The translations under genes and the position numbers were made by a program. The notes beneath the pieces are model-generated. The model ran no database searches. It saw only the letters and a list, made by a program, of their open reading frames with translations, and was not told where the DNA came from. From Rhizobium sp. CCGE531 (GTDB taxonomy: Bacteria; Pseudomonadota; Alphaproteobacteria; Rhizobiales; Rhizobiaceae), in the NCBI RefSeq assembly GCF_003627795.1, contig NZ_CP032684.1:1465001-1529000 (forward strand): 64,000 nt of DNA, in the 5' to 3' direction. Positions 8,742 to 18,826 of the stretch are shown here, one piece after another. Numbering within the stretch: position 1 is the first letter of the stretch; each line of letters begins with the position of its first letter.

Positions 8742-11700
8742 TGCGCTTTACCCGGCTCGATATTCTCCGCTATGGCGCACTGACCGATCGCGCGCTCGAT
8801 TTTCGTCCCGGTGCGCGGCTGCACGTGATCTATGGTCCGAACGAGGCAGGCAAATCCTCGGCTCTGAGCGCGATCTCCGATCTTCTTTTCGGCTTCCCGA
8901 CGGCCGCCGAGCAGAGTTTTCTTCATGAGCCGGGGGCTTTGCGGATCGGAGCTGACATCAGCGCACGCGACGGCACGCGCTTAGGCTTCCGCCGCCGCCG
9001 TGGCCGCAAGGGAACGCTTCTCGCTCCTGATGACAAGGAGACGCCGCTCGCCGAGGATGCGCTTTCGCCCTTCCTTGGCAATTTGAGCCGAGATGTCTTC
9101 GAGCGCGCCTTCGGCCTCGACTCGCAACGGCTGCGGCAGGGCGCGACCGCGATGCTGCGCAGCGGCGGCGAGATCGGCAGCCTGCTGTTTTCGGCAGCTT
9201 CCGGCCTGACCGGCCTGTCGCGGCTGCGCCAGTCGCTGGAAGCTGAGGCCGACGGCATCTATGCGGCCAGACGCTCGAAGGATCGCGGTTTCTATCAGGC
9301 GCTCGACCGCTACGAAGATGCCCGCAGGGCGGAGCGGGACAATGAACTGAAATCCGGCGACTGGAAGAAGCTCCTTGCCGAAGCGGGCGAGCTGGAGACG
9401 GAACTGGAGCGCCTGCAGACGGAGCGTCACGGCACGCGGGAGGCGCTGGACCGGCTCAAGAGGCTGAAGACCCTGCAGCCCTTGCTATCAGAAATCGACG
9501 CGGAAAACCTGGCGCTCGACGGCATGGCCGATCTTGCCGCCATGCCGGACAGCTTTGCCAATACGCTTGAACAGAGATTGCGCGATAAGCAGGCGAGTGA
9601 CGAGGAGCTGCGCCGGGCTAGGCAAGCCGTTGCGCGCGCCGAGGAAGACCTTTCGCGCATCCAGGTCGATGAAACGCTGCTGCAGATGTCGGGCGATATC
9701 ACGCAGCTCTTTGCCGACACCGGCAACTACCGCGCCCAGCGTCATGACCTGCCGCGCGTCGATCAGGAGCTCGCCGGTTACGACACGACGCTTGCGCAGC
9801 TTGCCCGTCGTCTCGGTCTTGCCGAGGCAGAGCTGGAGCAGCAGCAGCCGAGCGACATCGATCGTGCGCGCCTTTCCGAGCTGGTGGATGAGGGCAGGCA
9901 GCTAGCGCGGCAGACGCAGTCTCTGTCAGAGCAAACCGAGAGCGAGCGCAGGCAGCTTGCGGGGCTTGAGAAGGATAGCCTTGCGGGCCGGCTCATCGAT
10001 CCGCGGCCCTACATCGATCAGCTCGAGGCGCTGGGCAGCGATCTCTCCGCCTTGAGCCGTCTGGATGGACTGGAAACGCAGATACGCCGCATCGAATCCG
10101 ATCTCAAGGAAGCAGCCGGACGGCTGCAGCCACCGGTCGGTGACATTGACGCGCTTTTCTCGGTGCCCCTTCCGGAAGCGATGGAGATTACCGGACATCG
10201 CGACGCGATCGACGCCGCGCGATCCAAGGCGCGCGAAGCCGCCGGCAAACTCCAGAACCATGACGAGCACTTGGCGGAGATAGAACGCACGCTTGCGGAC
10301 GCCGAGCGCACCGGGCCGATCGTCACGCGCGAGCAGATCATCGCTGCGCGTGAGAACCGCGATGCGCAATGGACCTCTATCCAGAAACGGTGGGCGGATG
10401 GCGCAGTGCCAGAAGCCAAGGCGCTTGCGGCACTGACAGTGAGTGTCGTCGAGGCCGATCATCTGGCCGACGCCGCGTTGAGCGATGCGGATCGTGTCGC
10501 GCGCCACGCCGACTATCGCCTGCGTCAGGCACGCCTGCTTCAGGAACGGGAACAGGCCTCTGGCCGGCTCAAGAGTTGCGAAAAGGCTTTGAAGGATGCC
10601 GAGGCAACCTTCGCGGCCCTTTTCCAACCCTGCGGCATTGATGTACTCGATCCCACGACCATGCTGGAGTGGCGGCGCGGAGTGGAATTACTACGGCGCG
10701 AGCGCAAGGCATTGCGGGATATGCTCGACCAGCGGGACGAGAATGCGCTGGCGGAAGGTCGCGTCTTGCCTGCGCTGCAAGATATCGTCGAGGCGACCGG
10801 CTACAAGAGCGGCCGTCTCCCGCCTGCAGCGATTGCGGAAGGCTTGCGCAAGCATCTGCGACTTCTTTCGGAGCGTTGGAGCGAAAGTCGCACGCGGGAA
10901 GGGGAAATCGGTGCGGCGCGCGACCGGCTGGCGCGGTTCGAGGATCAGCAGCGGATGTCGGAACGGCAGCATGCCGACTGGCGCAGCGCGTTCGCCAAGG
11001 CCGTTGAACTCCTTGGCCTGCCGTCGGACACGACGTTGGAAATGGCGAATGCCGCCCTGAAGGCATGGCAGGAATTGCCCGATGTCCTGGCGGAGCGCGA
11101 AAACCGTCTGCGCCGCGTCAATGGCATGCGGCGCGACATGGCGGATTTCGAGCGGCAACTGGCGACGCTCAGCGCCAATAGCGGCTACGAATTGGACCAT
11201 CTTCCGCCGGATGCCGCCGCTGAGGCATTGCACACTCGCGTCAACCTCATGCGCGGCGAACTGAAAAAGCGCGACGGCCTGGAAGAGGAACGGCGCCGTG
11301 GGGAGGAGCTCGTAGCACGCCAGGAGGCAGCACTTGCAGCCATTGCGGCTGACCTCGATTATTTGACTACCGATCTTGGCGGTGTGGAAGACCTGCCGGC
11401 TTTGCTTTCGCGGCTGCGGGAACGCCTGCGGCTGACTGCCAGGCTTGTCGAAAGCCGCGATCGTTTCCGCCAGCAGGCCGACGGCAAGGCCGAAGACGAG
11501 CTTCGTGCCGAGCTTGGCGGCTTCGAACGCGTCGCCGCCGATCTCGAAATCGAGCGGTTGACCGAGGAAGATCAGCGGCAGTTCGCCATGCATGGCGAGC
11601 TTTCGGCACGGCTGGCCGAGAACCGCCGCCAGCGGCAAGCCCTGGAAACCGGCGTCAGTGCCGAATATGCGGTTTTTGAGAAGCTTTCGGCCGAGCAGGA

Positions 11701-12196
11701 GGCAAAGGATCTCGCGCGGCAATGGGTCGTCCTGAAGATCGCCGCCCGCATGCTGGCCGGCTCGATGGAAGCCTATCGCGAAAAGCAGGCCGATCCCGTC
11801 ATCAGGCGGGCTGGCGAGCTGTTCTCGCAACTGACCGGCGGCCGTTTTGCCCGTCTCGTCGAGGCCCATGATGAAAGCGATGCGCTGCAGTTGCTGGCGG
11901 AACGCGCCGCCGGCGAACGCGTGCCGCTCGATGGCCTGAGCGAAGGCACAGGCGACCAGCTCTATCTCGCCCTGCGGCTGGCATTCCTCGAAGATTATTC
12001 CGCCCGCAACGAACCGGCGCCACTGATCGTCGACGATATCTTCCAGACCTTCGACGACGAACGCGCCCGCGCCGGATTGCAGGTGCTCGCCGCAACGGCC
12101 GACCGTTTCCAGACGATCCTCTTCACCCATGAGATGAGCGTGGTCGACATCGCCAAAAGCGAGATCGGCCGAGATCTGGATCTCATTCAACTCTGA
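8741..12196 (+). CDS. YhaN-like AAA ATPase (SMC/Rad50-type, DNA repair)
   Basis: 1151 residues. N-terminal Walker A GPNEAGKSS at about residues 33-41, long charged coiled-coil arms (roughly 170-1000), then the C-terminal half-site with the signature LSEGTGDQLYLALRLAF and Walker B LIVDDIFQTFDD. This is the Rad50/SbcC architecture, and the overlapping upstream gene is the matching Mre11-like nuclease. No CxxC zinc hook is visible at the hinge, unlike true Rad50/SbcC, as expected for YhaN-type proteins. The last 14 bases overlap the 3' end of the convergent glycosyltransferase gene. Confidence 0.9.
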   Translation: MRFTRLDILRYGALTDRALDFRPGARLHVIYGPNEAGKSSALSAISDLLFGFPTAAEQSFLHEPGALRIGADISARDGTRLGFRRRRGRKGTLLAPDDKETPLAEDALSPFLGNLSRDVFERAFGLDSQRLRQGATAMLRSGGEIGSLLFSAASGLTGLSRLRQSLEAEADGIYAARRSKDRGFYQALDRYEDARRAERDNELKSGDWKKLLAEAGELETELERLQTERHGTREALDRLKRLKTLQPLLSEIDAENLALDGMADLAAMPDSFANTLEQRLRDKQASDEELRRARQAVARAEEDLSRIQVDETLLQMSGDITQLFADTGNYRAQRHDLPRVDQELAGYDTTLAQLARRLGLAEAELEQQQPSDIDRARLSELVDEGRQLARQTQSLSEQTESERRQLAGLEKDSLAGRLIDPRPYIDQLEALGSDLSALSRLDGLETQIRRIESDLKEAAGRLQPPVGDIDALFSVPLPEAMEITGHRDAIDAARSKAREAAGKLQNHDEHLAEIERTLADAERTGPIVTREQIIAARENRDAQWTSIQKRWADGAVPEAKALAALTVSVVEADHLADAALSDADRVARHADYRLRQARLLQEREQASGRLKSCEKALKDAEATFAALFQPCGIDVLDPTTMLEWRRGVELLRRERKALRDMLDQRDENALAEGRVLPALQDIVEATGYKSGRLPPAAIAEGLRKHLRLLSERWSESRTREGEIGAARDRLARFEDQQRMSERQHADWRSAFAKAVELLGLPSDTTLEMANAALKAWQELPDVLAERENRLRRVNGMRRDMADFERQLATLSANSGYELDHLPPDAAAEALHTRVNLMRGELKKRDGLEEERRRGEELVARQEAALAAIAADLDYLTTDLGGVEDLPALLSRLRERLRLTARLVESRDRFRQQADGKAEDELRAELGGFERVAADLEIERLTEEDQRQFAMHGELSARLAENRRQRQALETGVSAEYAVFEKLSAEQEAKDLARQWVVLKIAARMLAGSMEAYREKQADPVIRRAGELFSQLTGGRFARLVEAHDESDALQLLAERAAGERVPLDGLSEGTGDQLYLALRLAFLEDYSARNEPAPLIVDDIFQTFDDERARAGLQVLAATADRFQTILFTHEMSVVDIAKSEIGRDLDLIQL

Positions 12197-14405
12197 CCGA
12201 GATAACCCGCAGATCCTGCTGCGACATCGACGGGATATGCAGCTGCGTCGGTATCGTGATCTTCGGGTCCGATTTGTCGCGGCCGTAGGCTGGATTGAGT
12301 GCGCGGTCGATGAAACCCTGCGTGGCATGCAACTGGCGCAGGCTCTGCTTTTCCTGCTCGAACCGCTTCTTTCTCTCGCCCGATTTGTCCGATCCGCGCG
12401 AAAGCGATTCATGGTGATAGAGGCAGGCAAACGGCGTCCAGACGATGCGATAACCGACCTTGTGCGCCCGCAAGCAGTAATCCACATCATTATAGGCGAC
12501 CGCGAAATTCTCCTCGTCGAACAGGCCGATTGTCCGCAGGCAATCGCCCGAGATCAGCATCACGGCTCCGGTCACGCAGGTCATGCCATTGCGAACATGC
12601 AACCGGTTCATCGGCCCGCCGAACTCCTTCGGCTTGTTCATATACCAATGGCCGGCCAGCCCGCCGAAACCGACGACCACGCCGGCATGCTGCATCTTGT
12701 CGTTCGAGAAGAGCAGCTTGGCGCCGACGATGCCGGTTCTGTCATAGGCGAGGCAGGAGACCATCTCCTTCAACCAGCCCGGCTCGATGACCTCGACATC
12801 ATTGTTGAGAATGAGGAAGTGCTCGCCGGTCGCCGCTTCCAAGCCGCGGTTGACCGACCGCGAGAAGTTGAAGGCCTCCGGCGCAATCATTGCCGAAAAA
12901 TTTGGCTTCGTCCGGCGATACTGGTCGTAGAGATCGAGGACCTGCGGGTTCGTGGAGCCATTGTCGGTGACCAGAACTTCGAAATTCGGATAGTCGGTCT
13001 TCTCAAAGAGATCGTTGAGGATGCGCGAGATCAGGTCGAAATTATCTTTGCTCGGAATGACGATCGAAATTTTCGGCCATTCGCGAGGGGCTTCGAAGAC
13101 GACCCGATGCAGGGTTTTGGTGAGAGCACCTTCGACCTCCACCGCTTGCCGCTGTCGCTCGAATCTCTCGGCCAGCGCCTTTCTGGCGTTGGTGGTGGCG
13201 GCATCCATGAATTTGCGCGAATAGGTCTTGCCGTTGCGGCGCCACCAATAAGCGGGATAGGGCAGGTGGAGAACGCTTTCCTCCGGAAGACGCTCCAGAT
13301 AGCGCAGCAGCAGATCGTAATCTTGCGAGCCGTCATAGCCGGTGCGCAGATAGCCGATCTCGCGAAGCCTGCCATGCCGGTAGATGGAGAAATGGTTGAT
13401 GTAGTTGACGCCCGTCAGCAGCACGGAATCATAGGCCGGCTTCAGCATGATGCCGGTCGGCTTCAACGTGTCGTCGACCACGAGTTCGTCGGTATAGAGG
13501 AAATTCGCATCGGGATTTTGCTCGAGCGTATGCCGTATGAGCTTGAAGGCATGCGGAGCGATCACATCGTCATGATCGAGAAAGGCGATCCATTGCCCTT
13601 GGGCATGGGACAAGCCGGCATTGGTGGCGGCGGCGATCCCGCCGTTGCGCGGATTCAACACGAAGCGAATGCCGTCTTTCGCTTGCCTTGTCTCAAACCA
13701 TCGGCGCGTCTCGGGGGATGTCGAGCCGTCGTCGCTCAAGATAAGCTCGGTGCCTTGCTCGCCCTGCGCTTCGAAGGATTTGACGAGATCGTTCAGATAG
13801 CGGGGAGGCGCGTTGTAGACAGGCACGACCACGCTCAGCCAGGTTCCTGTGGTCGCCGAAACGGGCGACACAACGAAATCGGCGGCAAGCTGATAGATAT
13901 TCTTGGCATATGGCGCCGTCAGATTAGCCGCCCGCTTTGCGAAGCCTAACCTCGGCAGCTTCTTCCAATGCTGCGGCAGCCTGCCGAGATCGATGCGTCT
14001 GGTTTTTTCGTCTGCTGCGAGAACCTCGGAAATGTATTTTTCAGCCGATTTCGTGGATGCAAATGCTATCGCATCGAATTGAAAGGTCGTCGGGAAACTT
14101 GCCGGATCGGCTCTGAGCGCGCAGATGGAGCCGACAGAACCGATATCCGCGGTGACAATGAAGCGCTCTCCCTCCGAAAGAGAAACGGCGTCCTTCTCGC
14201 GAAAGCCACGACCTCGATTGACATAGAATTTCGGATCGATCGGCTCGTCCGTCGCTGTCATATGAATGACGATCAATCTCTTCCGAACCGGTGAAAACCT
14301 GATCTCGAATGCGGGATCGTCCCCCAGGGATTTCCATCGGCTGGGAGGGGCGTCGGCGGATGTTTCTCGTTCAAGCTCGGTGTTCGGTATGATTTTGAGC
14401 GTCAT
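12183..14405 (-). CDS. Tandem GT2 glycosyltransferase
   Basis: 740 residues. An N-terminal part of about 190 residues without a recognisable family is followed by two GT-A modules. The first begins near residue 190 with LSVVVPVYN and has the acidic motif LDHDD; the second begins near residue 442 with ISIVIPSKDN and has LILNNDVE as its DxD equivalent. Such tandem proteins usually add two sugars alternately or in sequence to a surface polysaccharide. Last gene of the minus-strand polysaccharide operon, 53 bases after its upstream neighbour. Donor and acceptor sugars cannot be inferred. Confidence 0.88.
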   Translation of the reverse strand: MTLKIIPNTELERETSADAPPSRWKSLGDDPAFEIRFSPVRKRLIVIHMTATDEPIDPKFYVNRGRGFREKDAVSLSEGERFIVTADIGSVGSICALRADPASFPTTFQFDAIAFASTKSAEKYISEVLAADEKTRRIDLGRLPQHWKKLPRLGFAKRAANLTAPYAKNIYQLAADFVVSPVSATTGTWLSVVVPVYNAPPRYLNDLVKSFEAQGEQGTELILSDDGSTSPETRRWFETRQAKDGIRFVLNPRNGGIAAATNAGLSHAQGQWIAFLDHDDVIAPHAFKLIRHTLEQNPDANFLYTDELVVDDTLKPTGIMLKPAYDSVLLTGVNYINHFSIYRHGRLREIGYLRTGYDGSQDYDLLLRYLERLPEESVLHLPYPAYWWRRNGKTYSRKFMDAATTNARKALAERFERQRQAVEVEGALTKTLHRVVFEAPREWPKISIVIPSKDNFDLISRILNDLFEKTDYPNFEVLVTDNGSTNPQVLDLYDQYRRTKPNFSAMIAPEAFNFSRSVNRGLEAATGEHFLILNNDVEVIEPGWLKEMVSCLAYDRTGIVGAKLLFSNDKMQHAGVVVGFGGLAGHWYMNKPKEFGGPMNRLHVRNGMTCVTGAVMLISGDCLRTIGLFDEENFAVAYNDVDYCLRAHKVGYRIVWTPFACLYHHESLSRGSDKSGERKKRFEQEKQSLRQLHATQGFIDRALNPAYGRDKSDPKITIPTQLHIPSMSQQDLRVISVRVE

Positions 14406-14458
14406 TGAAATATTGCTTCGTCAGATGCTTTGAGAGCATTGTTTAAAAAACTTCGGCT

Positions 14459-15565
14459 TTAGGCCGTTTTGCTGAGCGGCTCGAAATTGATGCCTGGAAA
14501 TGCCGGGCTGGCATGCTGCCGCATTCTGTCGATCGAATGTCTCGTGGCATCGCGAGCGGCGGCTCGTCGCTCGCGATCACCAATCAGTTGGTCTATGGCG
14601 GCCAGCCACTCTTCCGGCGTATTGCCGATATGTATCTCTCCGGCGATGGCGCACCGTTCGAAGGTCGGGCAGCGAGAAAATATGGCGGCAGCCCGCAGGC
14701 GACCAATGTCGATCCGCTTGGTGTCGGATCGGCTGGCATTGGTCTTTCCCGACAACAGGGGAGCCAGGGCGATGTCGGCATTGTGATGCATTGTTCGCGC
14801 CAGATAGGCCGGCCAGGATAATGGCGGAATGATCGCTATCCTCTTGGGATCGATCCCCTGGCGGCCCCAGCGACGAGCGAGCGCGTCGGCGGCAAAAACT
14901 TCGAAATGCAGATTGACATGCTTTTCCATCGCGGCCTTGACGATCGGCATGAGGAATTCATGCTCGCGGCGATGAATGCCGGTGGCATGATAAACCATCC
15001 TCAGCGGGGCAATGCTCTCATCCATCCCATGAATGCCGATGGCCGACAGATTCGTTGGAAAAGGTGGCAGGATATCGATCCGCTGGTTTGGCCTTGCAAG
15101 GGCGCTAGCCAGGGTTTCCGTCGAGGTCCAGACATGGGTCAGCAATCGATTGACCCTCGGCAGCGGGCGAACGGCCAATTTGATCAGCCTGAATTTATAA
15201 GGCCAACTTGCCTCGTTTCCGGTCAGGACGGCGGGAATATCGTCATCGACGAAATAGGCGACACCAGCGAGATCATGCCGTCTTTCTTCCAGCCAGCGCA
15301 ATTGCGATTGCTTGATGTAGCGGCAGATGATGACGAAAAGTCCGTTGCTGTCGACAGCATCGAGCGGGTCGTCGAGGCCCTTGGTGATAACAGGAATTTT
15401 GCTGAGCGTCTTGGCGCGCTCATCAAGGTAGTAGCTGAAGCTCGGATTGGGATGGCGCGACAGGATGAGGAGCTGGCTCGCGACACGCTCACCGTCCTCA
15501 GTTCGCGCTCCGGCTGGCCGCGGTCTTGGAAGCAAGTGGTAGACGAAGTCGCGCAGGATTTGCAT
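14459..15565 (-). CDS. Probable glycosyltransferase (GT-B-like), polysaccharide operon
   Basis: 368 residues from ATG 15565, which lies 17 bases after the stop of the upstream KpsE-like gene; a longer frame from 15634 would overlap that gene and lacks family-like sequence. The protein has alternating Rossmann-like stretches (LLILSRHPNPSF, LRMVYHATGIHRREHEF) and a C-terminal region (ADIALAPLLSGKTNASRSDTK) that resembles the donor site of GT-B glycosyltransferases, but no family motif is decisive. No signal peptide or membrane segment. Placement between export and GT2 genes supports a sugar-transfer role; specificity is unknown. Confidence 0.6.
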   Translation of the reverse strand: MQILRDFVYHLLPRPRPAGARTEDGERVASQLLILSRHPNPSFSYYLDERAKTLSKIPVITKGLDDPLDAVDSNGLFVIICRYIKQSQLRWLEERRHDLAGVAYFVDDDIPAVLTGNEASWPYKFRLIKLAVRPLPRVNRLLTHVWTSTETLASALARPNQRIDILPPFPTNLSAIGIHGMDESIAPLRMVYHATGIHRREHEFLMPIVKAAMEKHVNLHFEVFAADALARRWGRQGIDPKRIAIIPPLSWPAYLARTMHHNADIALAPLLSGKTNASRSDTKRIDIGRLRAAAIFSRCPTFERCAIAGEIHIGNTPEEWLAAIDQLIGDRERRAAARDATRHSIDRMRQHASPAFPGINFEPLSKTA

Positions 15566-15582
15566 GGGGTGTCCGTACAAAG

Positions 15583-16848
15583 CTAAGCCAGACGGCTTCG
15601 GATATTCGCAAGAATGCCGAAAACGGCACCCCATGCCACGAGTGCGGCCGCTAGAATGCCGCCGATCCAGAGCGCCCGCTGCGGGTATTCCGCTTCGTCG
15701 GGCAGACTGGGCGCGAGGAACGTATCGAGGTATAGTAGCTGCTGCTTGCTGACGAACTTGACCTGCTCGAGCGTTTTCATGGCTGTCGCGAATTGCTGTT
15801 CCGCAAGGCTTTGTTCCAGCTCGCGTTGTGACATGTCCACCGAGATATCGGCCAGGTTCTGAGCGGATTTATTTTGTCCGGCGATCTGGCTGTTGAGCTG
15901 ATCGATCTGTTTTTGCTTGCTGTCGATTTCGCGTTTGAGAACGCGCATCTGCGGCGCATCGGCTGAGACCGTTCCAAGCAGCGCATCGTATTTTTGCTGG
16001 AGATCTATCCTTTCCTTCTGCACGGACGATATCAGGTTCGTCAGAACAGTCGACGATCCCTCGACGCTGAGGACGCCGGTTTGATTGCGCGCCATCAAAA
16101 GCTGATCCCGCGCCTTCTGCAGCTGGTTCTTTGCATTGTCCAGGTTCGCCTGGGCCGTCGCGATGACGTCACGCCAGATGCGGGTATTGACATCGTTGAC
16201 CACGACTTCCGAAGCGGCCACGACTTCACTCAAGACTTTCTGGGCATCGACAGCCGTGAATGCACGCGCCCTGACCGTCACGATGCCGCTGTTTGCGTCG
16301 ATTTTCACTGAAACCATGTCTTCCCAGTAATCGAGCAGCTTCTCCGAACTCGCATCCCTCTTCAGGCGCGCAATTCGATCGATCGTGTCATTGCCGTAGA
16401 TCTTTTGAAAGTCGACTTTTTCCTCGAGCGCGGCGACCATGTCCTTGCTCTTGATGAAATTGGTGACGATCAGGGTATTCTGGACGATCTGCGCAGGCGG
16501 CAGGCCGGTGACTTTGGTGATCTGGTTGCCTCCAAGTGCCGGCGTCGACGTGCGGACGGTAAAGCGCGTTTCCGATTGATACTGATCGGATGCGACGCAG
16601 GTAAAATAGTAAATCGAAGCGATGTTGGGAACGACAAGCAGTAGAAAGGTCGAGGCCAGGATGGCCTTGCCGATGATCTGCTGCATGGGGCGCGGCCGCA
16701 GGCCCACGGCCTTGAACAATTGGCTTCGCCTCGATGTCGAGAAGCGCAGCTTCCGTGCGGTTACGGACAGCTTCGTGGCCACGTTCCGGCTATGCTCCGT
16801 CGCGCTGAGCTGAAGCGTTTTGGGCGCGTTTTCGGTATCGTGAGCCAT
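15583..16848 (-). CDS. KpsE/RkpR-like capsule export inner-membrane protein (paralogue 1)
   Basis: 421 residues. A cytoplasmic N-tail of about 57 residues, one membrane segment (about 58-82), a large periplasmic domain with long coiled coil (about 220-365) and a C-terminal membrane segment (about 391-413) give the KpsE/BexC topology of polysaccharide co-polymerase 3 proteins. These link the inner-membrane ABC exporter to the OPX channel in group 2 type capsules. Characteristic pieces are YYFTCVASDQYQSETRFTVR and PSLPDEAEYPQR. It is the second of two KpsE-like genes flanking one KpsT gene. Confidence 0.85.
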   Translation of the reverse strand: MAHDTENAPKTLQLSATEHSRNVATKLSVTARKLRFSTSRRSQLFKAVGLRPRPMQQIIGKAILASTFLLLVVPNIASIYYFTCVASDQYQSETRFTVRTSTPALGGNQITKVTGLPPAQIVQNTLIVTNFIKSKDMVAALEEKVDFQKIYGNDTIDRIARLKRDASSEKLLDYWEDMVSVKIDANSGIVTVRARAFTAVDAQKVLSEVVAASEVVVNDVNTRIWRDVIATAQANLDNAKNQLQKARDQLLMARNQTGVLSVEGSSTVLTNLISSVQKERIDLQQKYDALLGTVSADAPQMRVLKREIDSKQKQIDQLNSQIAGQNKSAQNLADISVDMSQRELEQSLAEQQFATAMKTLEQVKFVSKQQLLYLDTFLAPSLPDEAEYPQRALWIGGILAAALVAWGAVFGILANIRSRLA

Positions 16849-16877
16849 GTTGGGCCTTACTGTCGATCCCTGATATT

Positions 16878-17531
16878 CTAGCGATTCAATCTATAATAGG
16901 CTTCGATAGCCTGCTCTACCTTATCGAAGATGATAAGTCTGCCGTCTACAAGTACCATGCCCCTATCGCAATGCGTATTGATCATGCTCATGCTGTGCGA
17001 GACCATGATGATGTCGGAATTCTTGCGCCGGTTCTCGAACGCGATGCGGCAGCGTTCCTGAAACCTGGCATCGCCGACGGCAAGAACCTCGTCCACCAGA
17101 TAGCATTCGAATTCGATTGCCATCGAGAGCCCGAATGCCAATCGTGCGCCCATGCCTGAAGAATAGGTACGCACGGGTGCATCGAGATAATCGCCCAGTT
17201 CGGCGAACTCTTCGACGAAGCGGGACACCCGCCTCACATCCTCGCCATAGGCGCGCGCAACGAAATGGACATTGGCTCGCCCTGTCATCAAGGGATTGAA
17301 GCCGTTGCTTAGACCCAATGGCCAGGACACCCGAACATTCTTGGTGATCCTGCCTGAATTTGGGAGCATCGTGCCGGCGATCATGCGGATCGTCGTCGAT
17401 TTTCCGGCACCGTTCACACCGAGCAGGCCATAGGAATAGCCCGACTCGAATTCGCAATTCACACGATCGAGGATGATCTTCCTGCCGCTTTGCGTCTTGA
17501 AGAATTTCGAGACGTTCTTGAAGCTGATCAT
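16878..17531 (-). CDS. KpsT-like polysaccharide ABC transporter ATP-binding protein
   Basis: 217 residues, the normal length for KpsT/BexA/RkpS. Walker A GVNGAGKST, the ABC signature in TYSSGMGARLAFGLSM, Walker B in ECYLVDEVLAVGD, and the switch histidine in MVSHSMS are all present, so the ATPase should be active. It energises export of a lipid-linked capsular polysaccharide. The gene is packed between two KpsE-like genes (gaps of 13 and 29 bases). The expected permease partner KpsM is not encoded in this window. Confidence 0.92.
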   Translation of the reverse strand: MISFKNVSKFFKTQSGRKIILDRVNCEFESGYSYGLLGVNGAGKSTTIRMIAGTMLPNSGRITKNVRVSWPLGLSNGFNPLMTGRANVHFVARAYGEDVRRVSRFVEEFAELGDYLDAPVRTYSSGMGARLAFGLSMAIEFECYLVDEVLAVGDARFQERCRIAFENRRKNSDIIMVSHSMSMINTHCDRGMVLVDGRLIIFDKVEQAIEAYYRLNR

Positions 17532-17544
17532 GAGGCTTTCCCAC

Positions 17545-18825
17545 TCATATCCGGTGATCCTCCACGGATGCCCAGATGAGGGAAAGCGTCGCCCAAGTCA
17601 CGACCAATGCAAGCAATATGATCAGCGGCGTGCTGACACGACGAGGGAAAATCGATTCCTCTGGCAGTGTCGGCTTTACGAAAACCGCTAGATAAAGGGT
17701 CTTGCGCAGAGCCTCGGCAAGCACCGCATCGTAATTTTTCTGCGAACTCTCGTAGAGCTTTTCCGCGATCATGCGATCGGTTTCAAGTCTTGAATATTCC
17801 AGCAAAGCCTTTGCAAGGCTCGCATTCTCAGGTCCCGTCAACTCCGCTTTCATCTTCTCGATCTGCGCCTCGAGACTTTCCTTGGCGAGATTGAGCTGCT
17901 GATAGGTCGGCGAATTCTGAGCGTTGGACTGCCGCATCACGAAGAGGCGCGTTTCGAATTCCATCTTCTGCGCCAATAGGCCAGTCAGGATCGTCCCGCT
18001 GTTCTTGGCTTGCGTCTGCGGGCTGAGGAGGCCGGATGCATTCTGAAACTGATTGAGGGCGATCAAGGTGCCGCCATAGGCCTTGCCGCTTTTCTCGACG
18101 TCGGCCTTCATGCTCTGCACGATGTCGTTGCGGGCTCGCGTGGAAAGCTCGTTGATGAGCTTTTCGCTTTCCTCGATGATGGCATCCGCGAGCTTGACGG
18201 AGTCATCGGCTGCGAAAGCTCTGACTTTCAATGTGATGATGCCGGAAGTCACGTCTATGTAGGCGCTGACATGATCGTTCCAATATTTCAGAAATTCCTC
18301 ATCGGATCGGGAAGAGCGAAATCGTGACAGAAAATCCGCATCCTGCCGGGTAAACATCGACCGGTAATCGATTTTCCTGCCTATTCGATTGAGGATTTCC
18401 GTCGAGTGAATGAAACTGGTGACGACATAGGCATCCTGCGAAGCCGAGCGCATGTTGAGAGCGCCGGCGGCTCCCGCGGTATCGCCGCTCTCACCGTTGT
18501 CGCCCGATCCCGACACGGCTCTGACGGCAAAGCGCGCCTCGGCCACATATTGGTCCGAGGCAATGAAGGCATAATAGACCGAACTCGCCAGGAAGGGCAG
18601 GATGACGAGCAGGACAAAGCCGATAAGTTTCAGCGGCGGCTTGCCGCCGGATCGGGTTTCCGGGTCTTTCCCGTCATGCACCGGTATATATTCGATTTCC
18701 TCGATGTCGGTGCGCGCCCGTTGTGCCGGCATCCCGCGTCGAAACAAGGATGGCAGAATATGCCGGCTTGCCTTCACCCGCGGGGAATCCTGAACTATGG
18801 CGTCTTCGATGACTGGCTTCGGCAT
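17545..18825 (-). CDS. KpsE/RkpR-like capsule export inner-membrane protein (paralogue 2)
   Basis: 426 residues when started at ATG 18825, one base after the stop of the upstream gene; a TTG at 18837 would overlap it. Same plan as paralogue 1: basic N-tail, membrane segment (about 66-88, LIGFVLLVILPFLASSVYYAF), periplasmic coiled-coil domain, C-terminal membrane segment. Shared signatures are FIASDQYVAEARFAVR and PTLPEESIFPRR. The two paralogues differ widely in the N-tail and coiled coil, so this is an old duplication. The pair may form a hetero-oligomer or serve two polysaccharides. Confidence 0.85.
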   Translation of the reverse strand: MPKPVIEDAIVQDSPRVKASRHILPSLFRRGMPAQRARTDIEEIEYIPVHDGKDPETRSGGKPPLKLIGFVLLVILPFLASSVYYAFIASDQYVAEARFAVRAVSGSGDNGESGDTAGAAGALNMRSASQDAYVVTSFIHSTEILNRIGRKIDYRSMFTRQDADFLSRFRSSRSDEEFLKYWNDHVSAYIDVTSGIITLKVRAFAADDSVKLADAIIEESEKLINELSTRARNDIVQSMKADVEKSGKAYGGTLIALNQFQNASGLLSPQTQAKNSGTILTGLLAQKMEFETRLFVMRQSNAQNSPTYQQLNLAKESLEAQIEKMKAELTGPENASLAKALLEYSRLETDRMIAEKLYESSQKNYDAVLAEALRKTLYLAVFVKPTLPEESIFPRRVSTPLIILLALVVTWATLSLIWASVEDHRI

Positions 18826-18826
18826 G

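Noticed and set aside
12237..13949. 570-codon plus-strand frame opposite the GT2 gene
   Set aside because: The minus strand has two clear glycosyltransferase modules; the plus-strand text shows no domain.
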